Shown here: in pieces, positions 13,719-24,717 of the stretch | Numbering within the stretch: position 1 is the stretch's first letter | Layout: each line of letters starts with the position of its first letter | Source of the DNA: Diprion similis | Lineage: Eukaryota > Arthropoda > Insecta > Hymenoptera > Diprionidae | Direction: 5' to 3' | DNA length: 64,000 nt | Assembly: GCF_021155765.1 (NCBI RefSeq) | Contig: NC_060105.1 | Span: 11,751,001 to 11,815,000, forward strand | The notes under the pieces: model-generated | What the model saw: only the letters and a program-made list of their open reading frames with translations | Databases searched by the model: none | What the model was told of the DNA's origin: nothing | Made by a program: the position numbers and the translations under genes

Positions 13719-14043
13719 CTGAATAGACAATTAATAGTCACACATAATGTACATAATGCATTTAATATAAGATGTAAAAATATACTTTACGAATGAATCA
13801 TTATGCTTTGAGACAATTTTGTAATCCTACTTGATTGGCTAAAATTATCAACGTTGTAATTGATAAAATTGTTCACAAACCAAAGTGGAAAAAAATCTTT
13901 TTTACGGCTCTGCATCGTTAAGAATCGAAATAAAATCGTAGTACACAAGATTTCATTTTGACATCTAGAGGAGAAATAAGTCTTATCTTTTACTTTTACA
14001 GGGAGGCAAATAAATAACGTGGGTGCTTTTATCTGTACTAAAA

Positions 14044-14619
14044 ATGGCCACCGGTAACAAGTACTTAGTGGTAACAATCGTCGCCATTGCGGTTGTTTCG
14101 ATAACAATCTCAACCGCAACTGCACAACAAAACTATAATTATAATGCTGAAAAGCCAGGCTCGTGTCCGCCCGCACTTCCGGTGCAAATATGCAGCAGAG
14201 GCTGCTACGTAGACGCACACTGCCAAGGGATAGGAAAATGTTGCTCAACCACCTGCGGTGGCACGGTTTGCTCCAGGCCCGTTACGATGCGAGCCCGTCC
14301 AACTGGTAAGTCAAAAAATGAGTGTGCAGGTCAAACTTCTTCTTCCGCATGTTCATTGCAATCATTAAGTTCATTACATATATTATATAATGTAAATTAA
14401 ATTTGTGTGACAGAAAAACCCGGGTCTTGCCCAGCGACTCCAACTGGAAGATGGGTCTGCACTCCCACTTGTTCATCTGATGCCGACTGTCCAGGAGCTC
14501 GGAAATGTTGCAGAAACCGATGTGGAGCATTGGCTTGCCAGAAACCAGGAGAATCAGCACCGGTACCAGCGGAAGTACCTGTTGATTCTAACCCGTACCT
14601 TGTATACATGCAGAACTGA
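14044..14619 (+). CDS. Secreted protein with two WAP four-disulfide-core domains (waprin-like)
   Basis: Two exons, 14044-14305 and 14414-14619, joined in phase 1, encode 155 residues. ATG at 14044 starts a short basic N-terminus and a hydrophobic core (YLVVTIVAIAVVSI), a clear signal peptide probably cut near residue 27-28. Two WAP domains follow at about residues 37-79 and 89-132. Each starts KPGSCP and has all eight cysteines, including the adjacent CC pair and the last C. The intron falls exactly between the domains, as expected for exon-wise duplication. WAP proteins are extracellular; known members inhibit proteases or are antimicrobial, but the sequence does not say which applies here. 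A good acceptor (TTTTACAG) ends at 14001, so a non-coding first exon probably lies upstream. An in-frame GTG at 14023 is not the start. Confidence 0.93.
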
Positions 14620-16930
14620 ATGTGAATGCAGCCAAGTTACAACCAACCAATCAAGTTTAATTAATGTGGGAGTAACAACAGGATTTAAAAAAATTCCAAT
14701 ACAACGTATTTTCATAGACACCTTATACTACTTTAACCCCGCTTTTGGAAAAAAAATCATAAATACTTATATTCACATGTGACAAATGTGTTGCATGATG
14801 GAATACTAACTGCGAATATTGAGGTTTCTTCGAGTCTGTCTCCGAATTTAACCCTTTCGCCTACAATTTCGTTTGAGAGTTATGATGGTACGTCGATCAA
14901 GTCAATCATGAGAATCACGTGTGAGAACCATGGCATTTCAACGTGTGATCGACCTATTAATTATCGGAACTTAAATCTCAGGCCAGGCGATTAATATACT
15001 TACATAGATACGAACACATCTATATCCTAGTCATTTGTAATTGATCGTGTAAACTCACTGTGAATATACTTGCGCGTGTGGATTTACATGATAGACGATT
15101 TAATTTCCATAAATTGAGTGACGCGATGTATTATTAGATTCAGACATATTTTCTTCCAACAACCGGTCCCAAATAGGACATGGTTACTCCATGCTCGCCT
15201 TGACTGATGCTTTGTTCACACCACGGTCTTCTTCACAGGGACTCTATGACCCTATATAGGACCCTAGAACGTATCGCATGCGAGTTGTCTGAAATATCGA
15301 ATGCGATATTCTGTATATGAAACAGTATTCTCGAGCTTCCGTTAGTTAATCGTGTACGATAGTTATTGTTCACTATTTATCAACTGGGTAAAACCGTGTG
15401 ATACTGTAAATCGTATGCGATGGATTTCGATAATTTGAATATACATTGTTATTTTTTTTTATATAAAAGTTGTGAATGAATGAATAATTAAGCGATGTTT
15501 TACATCGGAAATAATATTATTATTAAGGTTACGAAGTAAGTACCTCATTATTCAATTATAATTATTGTCAACCTCTTGTCTCGATTGTAATGGTGTATTG
15601 CATTAACATTAAAGACTGCAATCCAATAGTGTAATTACCTCTTTCCTAAAAAAAAAAACTTTATCATGGACCCGGTAATGGACACGGATTACTGACATAA
15701 TAATCAAGTAGATATGAATATTGCACTAGGTCTTGAATTAATTCAATCAAGCAAGTTTTATGCTCACTTTCAGACACTTACCGATGGAAAAGATTTTTTT
15801 GTTTTTTGGTTATAAATCCGCATCTTTTCCTCACAATTGCTGACATTTTGCACATAGATAAGTAATCAAAATTTGATTTTTTATTGTACTTCCGATGATG
15901 CTTATAATGCTTATGGCGCTGAGAACGCTTCCTGTCGATCAACATTGTTGGGAAGAACCGAAGAACACTCATTGTGATGATGCTTTCTGGATTTCTCAAG
16001 ACCAAATGTGAGAAAAACGGAGAACGCGAACTACAGATGAAACCGATGATATACTGAAACGTTACGATATGGACTCATAAACGCGATTAACATATATCTG
16101 TCAACATCGCAACGTACTGAGGAAAAAAAACTGAAACGGTTGGATGGACTTGACAAAATCGCGATAATAGATTCTAGTGAATAAGACAGTCATAAAAAGA
16201 TCTCGAAATTTGAAAATGAGTGAAAAATAGCATTTTACAGTTGCGGCGTACAGTTAAATATACATTTAGATTAAACTTTCAATTACATTTCAATTGAAAT
16301 TTGAATGCAGGTGTATGAATTTCAAAAAATCACGATCTGCTGCCGTAATACGACTTGACTGATAGTCTTATAATCAGTTTAGTCAAAAATAGGAAATTAA
16401 TAGCAGCATGAGCGAATGACATTAGATGACTCGAAGCTGAGAGTACTCATTTTTAAATACCATAAATGAAGCGCAAAAACGATTGCAGGGCATCACTGCC
16501 CGGCATCATGTGAACACCCGATGTGTAGTTATTAGTGCAAGATTCTCCCCTTCGGTCACCCGCAACATTCTAGTAACCTAAACTAGTGCCTGGAGTTGGA
16601 CCGTTCTGTCCTCTTATTCCTGAGATCGTATTCTCACTCATCTGAAATCGCCCAAATTCCGCATCGATAACACAATATACTGAGAAGCCTGTAATATGTA
16701 CAATACTCGTATAATGAACGAGTATACGATAATTAATAATGTTACTATCCATTCATAATACTAACGATGTAGACCAGAGTGTTTTCTATTCGGCTATTTT
16801 TAATTCAGTTGACAGCTAAAATTTTTTGGATATGTCGAAAAGAAAATTCCCTGTGAGGTAAAGCGCTTAATATGAATATTCAGTGCTTTCCCTAGGCGTA
16901 AAAAGAATTTTTGTATGAAATACATGTGAA
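14620..16930. other. Intergenic DNA between WAP gene and satellite domain
   Basis: No convincing gene. It includes the 3' end of the WAP transcript, a perfect CArG-type palindrome CCTATATAGG at 15251-15260 (SRF/MADS consensus) and AT-rich sequence. A basic minus-strand ORF at 15778-16005 starts with a non-ATG codon and matches nothing I know. Confidence 0.5.
15251..15260. promoter_or_regulatory. CArG-box-like palindrome
   Basis: CCTATATAGG fits CC(A/T)6GG exactly. The position, 0.6 kb after the WAP gene, gives no clear target. It may be chance. Confidence 0.2.
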
Positions 16931-18860
16931 TCGAAAGTTTTTTGGCTCGCAGTGTATTCGGCCTGCAATTACTGTTGCAAAATTATGTCAGAATAGTGCA
17001 TTGAATAAGTGTTGGCGACACATTCCAAATTCGTGGAAATTTTCACCAAAAATCTATAAGAGTGAGTCTTACTTTTTTCGTAATTTTCGGCGTCGAAAAT
17101 TTTCCATCTCGGAATCGATTCGTATGATCCTTTCTGGATTGATTGTTCGCCCAGGAACTCAGGAATCACAGCAAAAAGAGTGTAAGACCAACAGCAGAGA
17201 AATGAGGACAAACGACCGTCGGCTGAAAAATGAAGAGAATACGTCTTTCGTTTTTCGGCTATAACTTTTAATCCGTTGCTCGGAACGCATTCGGACTCGC
17301 TTGATCAATTTCTCTCGCAAAATTACGTCGGAATGGCGCCTGAGAGGATTTATTGCAGCACTTTTCAAAGTCGTCGAAATTATAGCAAAAAATCCGAAGG
17401 GGTTAGCCTTACTTTTTTATTCATTCTTGGTGCCGGGAATTTTTCGTCGGAATCAATTTGTATGACCCTTCGTAGATCAATTGGACGCCCAGGAACTCAG
17501 AAAACACAATGAAAAAAGGGTAGGGCCAACAGCTGAGAAATTACAACGCGAAGACCGGCAGTAGAAAAATATGGAAAATTCTTCTTTTGTTTTTTTGGCT
17601 GTAACTTTTGATCCGTTGCGCGCAGCGCATTCGGACTGCGCTCAATCGATTTCTCTCGAAAAAATTACGTCGAGATAGTGCCTGGAAGAATTTATTGCAG
17701 CACTTTTCAGAATCGTCGGAATTTTTGCCAAAAATCCAAAAGAGTTAGCCTTACTTTTTTTGCAATTTTTGAAGCTGAAAACTTCTGGTCTCCGAATTCA
17801 TTTGTATAACCGTTTCTTGGCTGATTGGAACCCCAGGAACTCAAAAAACACGTCGAAAAAAGCGTGGGACCAACAGCAGAGAAATGACGATGAAAATCTT
17901 TAGTTTTTTGGCTGTAACTTTTGATCCGTTGCTCGCAGCGTATTGGGACTGCGCTAAATCGATTTCTCTCGCAAAATTACGTCGTAAAACAGCACTAAAG
18001 AATTAATTACAGCACTATTCAAAGTCGTCAAAATTTTTGTCAGAAAGCCAAAGGGGTTAGCCTTACTATTTTTGGGATTTTTGGAGCTGAAAATTTCTGG
18101 TCTCCGATTTGATTTGTATGACCGTTTCTTGGCTAATTGGAACCCCAGGAACTCGAAAAACACATCAAAACAAGCGTAGGACCAACAGCAGAGAAATGAC
18201 GATGAAAATCTTTAGTTTTTTGGCTGTAACTTTTGATCCGTTGCTCGCAGCGTATTGGGACTGCGCTCAAATGATTTCTCTCGCAAAATGACGTCGGAAT
18301 AGTGCACTGAAGAATTAATCACAGCATATTCCAAAGTCGTCGAAATTTTCGCCAAAAATCCAAAGGGGTTAGCCTTACTTTTTTCGGGATTTTTGAAGCT
18401 GAAAATTTCTGGTCTCTGAATTGATTTGTATGACCGTTTCTTGGCTAATTGGAACCCCAGGAACTCAAAAAACACATCAAAACAAGCGTAGGACCAACAG
18501 CAGAGAAATGACGATGAAAATCTTTAGTTTTTTGGCTATAACTTTTGATCCGTTGCTCGCAGCGTACTGGGACTGCGTTCAATCGATTTCTCTCGCGAAA
18601 TTACGTCGGAATAGTGCACCAAAGAAGCAATTACAGCACATTCCAAAGTCGTCGAAATTTTTGCCAAAAATCCAAAGGGGTTAGCCTTACTTTTTTTGGG
18701 ATTTTTGGAGCTGAAAATTTCTGGTCTCCGATTTGATTTGTATGACCGTTTCTTGGCTAATTGGAACCCCAGGAACTCAAAAAACACATCAAAACGAGCG
18801 TAGGACCAACAGCAGGGAAATGACGATGAAAATCTTTAGTTTTTTGGCTGTAACTTTGAA
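16931..18860 (+). repeat. 312-bp satellite, left block
   Basis: About six head-to-tail copies. The anchor TAACTTTTGATCCGTTGC recurs at 17264, 17602, 17915, 18227 and 18539, with a truncated TAACTTT at 18851. Spacings are 338, 313, 312, 312 and 312. Copies diverge toward the left edge and are most alike on the right, typical of unequal exchange inside the array and decay at its border. Other landmarks are GGGGTTAGCCTTAC and GGAACCCCAGGAACTC. Both strands carry many 60-110 residue ORFs with near-identical peptides; these are repeat artefacts, not genes. Confidence 0.93.
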
Positions 18861-19063
18861 TAGAAAATAAGAATCCTACGTCCATAGAACTAATCGTTGA
18901 TAACATGTCTGTGAAGCCTAAATAAAAATATGAATATAGAATTTATGACTTATCACTTACCTGTCCCCACTGCATGTCATCAGAAATTTCCACAAAATTG
19001 TGTCTAAGTAATAGAGTGATAATAGACTAATCGACGAGGGCGGTTTCGGTTCATTTTCAAGCC
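18861..19063. other. Spacer between the 312-bp and 39-bp repeats
   Basis: About 200 bp of apparently single-copy DNA that interrupts the last 312-bp unit just after TAACTTT. No gene is seen. Confidence 0.6.
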
Positions 19064-19352
19064 GCCTAATTAGAGGCAACCAATTTTACGCAATCTCAGT
19101 GTGCCTAATTATAGGCAACCAATCTTACGTCACGTAAGAGTGCCTAATTATAGACAACCAATCTTACATAACATCAAAGTGCCTAATTATAGGCAACCAA
19201 TCTTACGTAACCTCAGAGTGCCTAATTATAGACAACCAATCTTACATAACATTGAAATGCCTAATTATAGGCAACCAATCTTACATAACATTAAAGTGCC
19301 TAATTATAGGCAACCAATCCTACGTCACGTAAGAGTGCCTAATTATAGGCAT
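19064..19352 (+). repeat. 39-bp minisatellite, eight copies
   Basis: GCCTAATT recurs at 19064, 19103, 19142, 19181, 19220, 19259, 19298 and 19337, each exactly 39 bp apart. Most copies contain the hairpin GCCTA-ATTA-TAGGC. As 39 is 13 codons, an artificial ORF repeating VPNYRQPILRNL results. The TGCCTAATT core is shared with the adjacent 191-bp satellite (TTGCCTAATTCTAAG), suggesting a common origin or recruitment. Confidence 0.95.
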
Positions 19353-20515
19353 CCATACCCGTGTTGGGAAGACCTCCTCGGCTCGGATGTTCTCCTGATA
19401 CCAGGAGTAATTTTCTGCTGAAATTTCTCCGATTTGCCTAATTCTAAGCGGATGTAGCACGTAAGCAAGCGATCACACGCCTTCTCAAGCGAGCATGCAT
19501 GCATCAAAGCACACAGTATCAATGTCGCAAGCAGTCAATCAATCAGTCCCTGTTTTTGGAAGACCTCCTCCGCTCAGATGTTCTCCTGATACCAGGAGTA
19601 ATTTTCTGCTGAAATTTCTCCGTTTTGCCTAATTCTAAGTGAATGTAGCATGTAAGCAAGCGATCACACGCCTTCTCAAGCGAGCATGCATGCATCAAAG
19701 CAGACAGTATCAACGTCGCAAGCAGTCTATCAATCAGTCCATGTTTTTGGAAGACCTCCTCGGCTCAGATGTTCTCCTGATACCAGGAGTAATTTTCTGC
19801 TGAAATTTCTCCGTTTCGCCCAATTCTAAGTGAATGTAGCATGTAAGCAAGCGATCACACGCCTTCTCAAGCGAGCATGCATGCATCAAAGCACACAGTA
19901 TCAATGTCGCAAGCAGTCAATCAATCAGTCCCCGTTTTTGGAAGACCCCCTCGGCTCAGATGTTCTCCTGATACCAGGAGTAATTTTCTGCTGAAATTTC
20001 TCCGTTCTGCCTAATTCTAAGTGAATGTAGCATGTGAGCAAGCGATCACACGCCTTCTCAAGCAAGCAGGCATGCATCAAAGCACACAGTATCAATGTCG
20101 CAAGCAGTCAATCAATCAGTCCCTGTTTTTGGAAGACCTCCTCGGCTCAGATGTTCTCCTGATACCAGGAGTAATTTTCTGCTGAAATTTCTCCGATTTG
20201 CCTAATTCTAAGTGAATGTAGCATGTGAGCAAGCGATCACACGCCTTCTCAAGCAAGCAGGCATGCATCAGAGCACACAGTTTTAATGTCGCAAGCAGTC
20301 AATCAATCAGTCCCTGTTTTTGGAAGACCTCCTCGGCTCAGATGTTCTCCTGATACCAGGAGTAATTTTCTGCTGAAATTTTTCCGTTTTGCCCAATTCT
20401 AAGTAAATGTAGCATGTAAGCAAGCGATCACACGCCTTCTCAAGCGAGCATGCATGCATCAAAGCACACAGTATCAATGTCGCAAGCAGTCAATCAATCA
20501 GTCCCTGTTTTTGGA

Positions 20516-21852
20516 AGACCTCCTCGGCTCAGATGTTCTCCTGATACCAGGAGTAATTTTCTGCTGAAATTTCTCCAATTTGCCCAATTCTAAGCGGATG
20601 TAGCACGTAAGCAAGCGATCACACGCCTTCTCAAGCAAGCAGGCATGCATCAAAGCACACAGTATCAATGTCGCAAGCAGTCAATCAATCAGTCCCTGTT
20701 TTTGGAAGACCTCCTCGGCTCAGATGTTCCCCTGATACCAGGAGTAATTTTCTGCTGAAATTTCTCCGTTTTGCCTAATTCTAAGTGAATGTAGCATGTG
20801 AGCAAGCGATCACACGCCTTCTCAAGCAAGCAGGCATGCATCAGAGCACACAGTTTTAATGTCGCAAGCAGTCAATCAATCAGTCCCTGTTTTTGGAAGA
20901 CCTCCTCGGCTCAGATGTTCTCCTGATACCAGGAGTAATTTTCTGCAGAAATTTTTCCGTTTTGCCCGATTCTAAGTAAATGTAGCATGTAAGCAAGCGA
21001 TCACACGCCTTCTCAAGCGAGCATGCATGCATCAAAGCACACAGTATCAATGTCGCAAGCAGTCAATCAATCAGTCCCTGTTTTTGGAAGACCTCCTCGG
21101 CTCAGATGTTCTCCTGATACCAGGAGTAATTTTCTGCTGAAATTTCTCCAATTTGCCTAATTCTAAGCGGATGTAGCATGTAAGCAAGCGATCACACGCC
21201 TTCTCAAGCGAGCATGCATGCATCAAAGCACACAGTATCAACGTCGCAAGCAGTCTATCAATCAGTCTCTGTTTTTGGAAGACCTCCTCGGCTCAGATGT
21301 TCTCCTGATACCAGGAGTAATTTTCTGCTGAAATTTTTCCGTTTTGCCCAATTCTAAGTGAATGTAGCATGTAAGCAAGCGATCACACGCCTTCTCAAGC
21401 AAGCAGGCATGCATCAAAGCACACAGTATCAATGTCGCAAGCAGTCAATCAATCAGTCCCTGTTTTTGGAAGACCTCCTCGGCTCAGATGTTCTCCTGAT
21501 ACCAGGAGTAATTTTCTGCTGAAATTTCTCCAATTTGCCTAATTCTAAGCGGATGTAGCATGTAAGCAAGCGATCACACGCCTTCTCAAGCGAGCATGCA
21601 TGCATCAAAGCACACAGTATCAACGTCGCAAGCAGTCTATCAATCAGTCCCTGTTTTTGGAAGACCTCCTCGGCTCAGATGTTCTCCTGATACCAGGAGT
21701 AATTTTCTGCTGAAATTTCTCCGTTTTGCCCAATTCTAAGTGAATGTAGCATGTAAGCAAGCGATCACACGCCTTCTCAAGCAAGCAGGCATGCATCAAA
21801 GCACACAGTTTTAATGTCGCAAGCAGTCAATCAATCAGTCCCTGTTTTTGGA
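20516..21852 (+). repeat. Higher-order repeat block, copy 1 (7 satellite units)
   Basis: Seven successive 191-bp units share their diagnostic variants, in order, with the block at 23381-24717. The clearest marker is CTGCAGAAATTTTTCC followed by TTGCCCGATTC, at 20943 here and 23808 there, exactly 2865 bp (15 units) apart. The preceding unit in each has CCCCTGATACC and CATCAGAGCAC. Confidence 0.8.
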
Positions 21853-23380
21853 AGACCTCCTCGGCTCAGATGTTCTCCTGATACCAGGAGTAATTTTCTG
21901 CTGAAATTTCTCCGTTTTGCCTAATTCTAAGTGAATGTAGCATGTAAGCAAGCGATCACACGCCTTCTCAAGCAAGCAGGCATGCATCAAAGCACACAGT
22001 ATCAATGTCGCAAGCAGTCAATCAATCAGTCCCTGTTTTTGGAAGACCTCCTCGGCTCAGATGTTCTCCTGATACCAGGAGTAATTTTCTGCTGAAATTT
22101 CTCCGATTTGCCTAATTCTAAGCGGATGTAGCACGTAAGCAAGCGATCACACGCCTTCTCAAGCAAGCAGGCATGCATCAAAGCACACAGTATCAATGTC
22201 GCAAGCAGTCAATCAATCGGTCCCTGTTTTTGGAAGACCTCCTCGGCTCAGATGTTCTCCTGATACCAAGAGTAATTTTCTGCTGAAATTTCTCCGTTTT
22301 GCCTAATTCTAAGTGAATGTAGCATGTGAGCAAGCGATCACACGCCTTCTCAAGCAAGCAGGCATGCATCAAAGCACACAGTTTTAATGTCGCAAGCAGT
22401 CAATCAATCAGTCCCTGTTTTTGGAAGACCTCCTCGGCTCAGATGTTCTCCTGATACCAGGAGTAATTTTCTGCTGAAATTTCTCCGTTTTGCCTAATTC
22501 TAAGTGAATGTAGCATGTAAGCAAGCGATCACACGCCTTCTCAAGCAAGCAGGCATGCATCAAAGCACACAGTATCAATGTCGCAAGCAGTCAATCAATC
22601 AGTCCCTGTTTTTGGAAGACCTCCTCGGCTCAGATGTTCCCCTGATACCAGGAGTAATTTTCTGCTGAAATTTCTCCGTTTTGCCTAATTCTAAGTGAAT
22701 GTAGCATGTGAGCAAGCGATCACACGCCTTCTCAAGCAAGCAGGCATGCATCAGAGCACACAGTTTTAATGTCGCAAGCAGTCAATCAATCAGTCCCTGT
22801 TTTTGGAAGACCTCCTCGGCTCAGATGTTCTCCTGATACCAGGAGTAATTTTCTGCTGAAATTTTTCCGTTTTGCCCAATTCTAAGTAAATGTAGCATGT
22901 AAGCAAGCGATCACACGCCTTCTCAAGCGAGCATGCATGCATCAAAGCACACAGTATAAATGTCGCAAGCAGTCAATCAATCAGTCCCTGTTTTTGGAAG
23001 ACCTCCTCGGCTCAGATGTTCTCCTGATACCAGGAGTAATTTTCTGCTGAAATTTCTCCAATTTGCCTAATTCTAAGCGGATGTAGCATGTAAGCAAGCG
23101 ATCACACGCCTTCTCAAGCGAGCATGCATGCATCAAAGCACACAGTATCAACGTCGCAAGCAGTCTATCAATCAGTCTCTGTTTTTGGAAGACCTCCTCG
23201 GCTCAGATGTTCTCCTGATACCAGGAGTAATTTTCTGCTGAAATTTCTCCGTTTTGCCCAATTCTAAGTGAATGTAGCATGTAAGCAAGCGATCACACGC
23301 CTTCTCAAGCAAGCAGGCATGCATCAAAGCACACAGTTTTAATGTCGCAAGCAGTCAATCAATCAGTCCCTGTTTTTGGA

Positions 23381-24717
23381 AGACCTCCTCGGCTCAGATG
23401 TTCTCCTGATACCAGGAGTAATTTTCTGCTGAAATTTCTCAAATTTGCCTAATTCTAAGCGGATGTAGCACGTAAGCAAGCGATCACACGCCTTCTCAAG
23501 CAAGCAGGCATGCATCAAAGCACACAGTATCAATGTCGCAAGCAGTCAATCAATCAGTCCCTGTTTTTGGAAGACCTCCTCGGCTCAGATGTTCCCCTGA
23601 TACCAGAAGTAATTTTCTGCTGAAATTTCTCCGTTTTGCCTAATTCTAAGTGAATGTAGCATGTGAGCAAGCGATCACACGCCTTCTCAAGCAAGCAGGC
23701 ATGCATCAGAGCACACAGTTTTAATGTCGCAAGCAGTCAATCAATCAGTCCCTGTTTTTGGAAGACCTCCTCGGCTCAGATGTTCTCCTGATACCAGGAG
23801 TAATTTTCTGCAGAAATTTTTCCGTTTTGCCCGATTCTAAGTAAATGTAGCATGTAAGCAAGCGATCACACGCCTTCTCAAGCGAGCATGCATGCATCAA
23901 AGCACACAGTATCAATGTCGCAAGCAGTCAATCAATCAGTCCCTGTTTTTGGAAGACCTCCTCGGCTCAGATGTTCTCCTGATACCAGGAGTAATTTTCT
24001 GCTGAAATTTCTCCAATTTGCCTAATTCTAAGCGGATGTAGCATGTAAGCAAGCGATCACACGCCTTCTCAAGCGAGCATGCATGCATCAAAGCACACAG
24101 TATCAACGTCGCAAGCAGTCTATCAATCAGTCTCTGTTTTTGGAAGACCTCCTCGGCTCAGATGTTCTCCTGATACCAGGAGTAATTTTCTGCTGAAATT
24201 TTTCCGTTTTGCCCAATTCTAAGTGAATGTAGCATGTAAGCAAGCGATCACACGCCTTCTCAACCAAGCAGGCATGCATCAAAGCACACAGTATCAATGT
24301 CGCAAGCAGTCAATCAATCAGTCCCTGTTTTTGAAAGACCTCCTCGGCTCAGATGTTCTCCTGATACCAGGAGTAATTTTCTGCTGAAATTTCTCCAATT
24401 TGCCTAATTCTAAGCGGATGTAGCATGTAAGCAAGCGATCACACGCCTTCTCAAGCGAGCATGCATGCATCAAAGCACACAGTATCAACGTCGCAAGCAG
24501 TCTATCAATCAGTCCCTGTTTTCGGAAGACCTCCTCGGCTCAGATGTTCTCCTGATACCAGGAGTAATTTTCTGCTGAAATTTCTCCGTTTTGCCCAATT
24601 CTAAGTGAATGTAGCATGTAAGCAAGCGATCACACGCCTTCTCAAGCAAGCAGGCATGCATCAAAGCACACAGTATCAATGTCGCAAGCAGTCAATCAAT
24701 CAGTCCCTGTTTTTGGA
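23381..24717 (+). repeat. Higher-order repeat block, copy 2 (7 satellite units)
   Basis: Partner of the block at 20516-21852, displaced by 2865 bp. Unit order and variant sites match except for a few private changes (for example TTGAAAGACC near 24333 and TTTTCGG near 24520). A shorter related run at 22617-23380 has the same CCCCTG/CAGAGC unit followed by the TAAGTAAATG unit. Confidence 0.8.

Noticed and set aside
13787..14248. 153-residue minus-strand ORF
   Set aside because: Antisense shadow of the WAP exon plus AT-rich upstream DNA; the WAP frame has a signal peptide and all sixteen cysteines.
15778..16005. Basic 75-residue ORF, possible peptide toxin
   Set aside because: Non-ATG start, no signal peptide, no cysteine framework.
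16911..18787. Many 60-117 residue ORFs on both strands, repeated peptides such as MFFEFLGFQLAKKRS
   Set aside because: They are translations of the 312-bp satellite; the repetition comes from the DNA repeat, and the frames break between copies.
19101..19421. 106-residue ORF made of 13-residue repeats (VPNYRQPILRNL)
   Set aside because: It is the 39-bp minisatellite read in one frame; 39 is divisible by three, and the frame ends once the 191-bp array starts.
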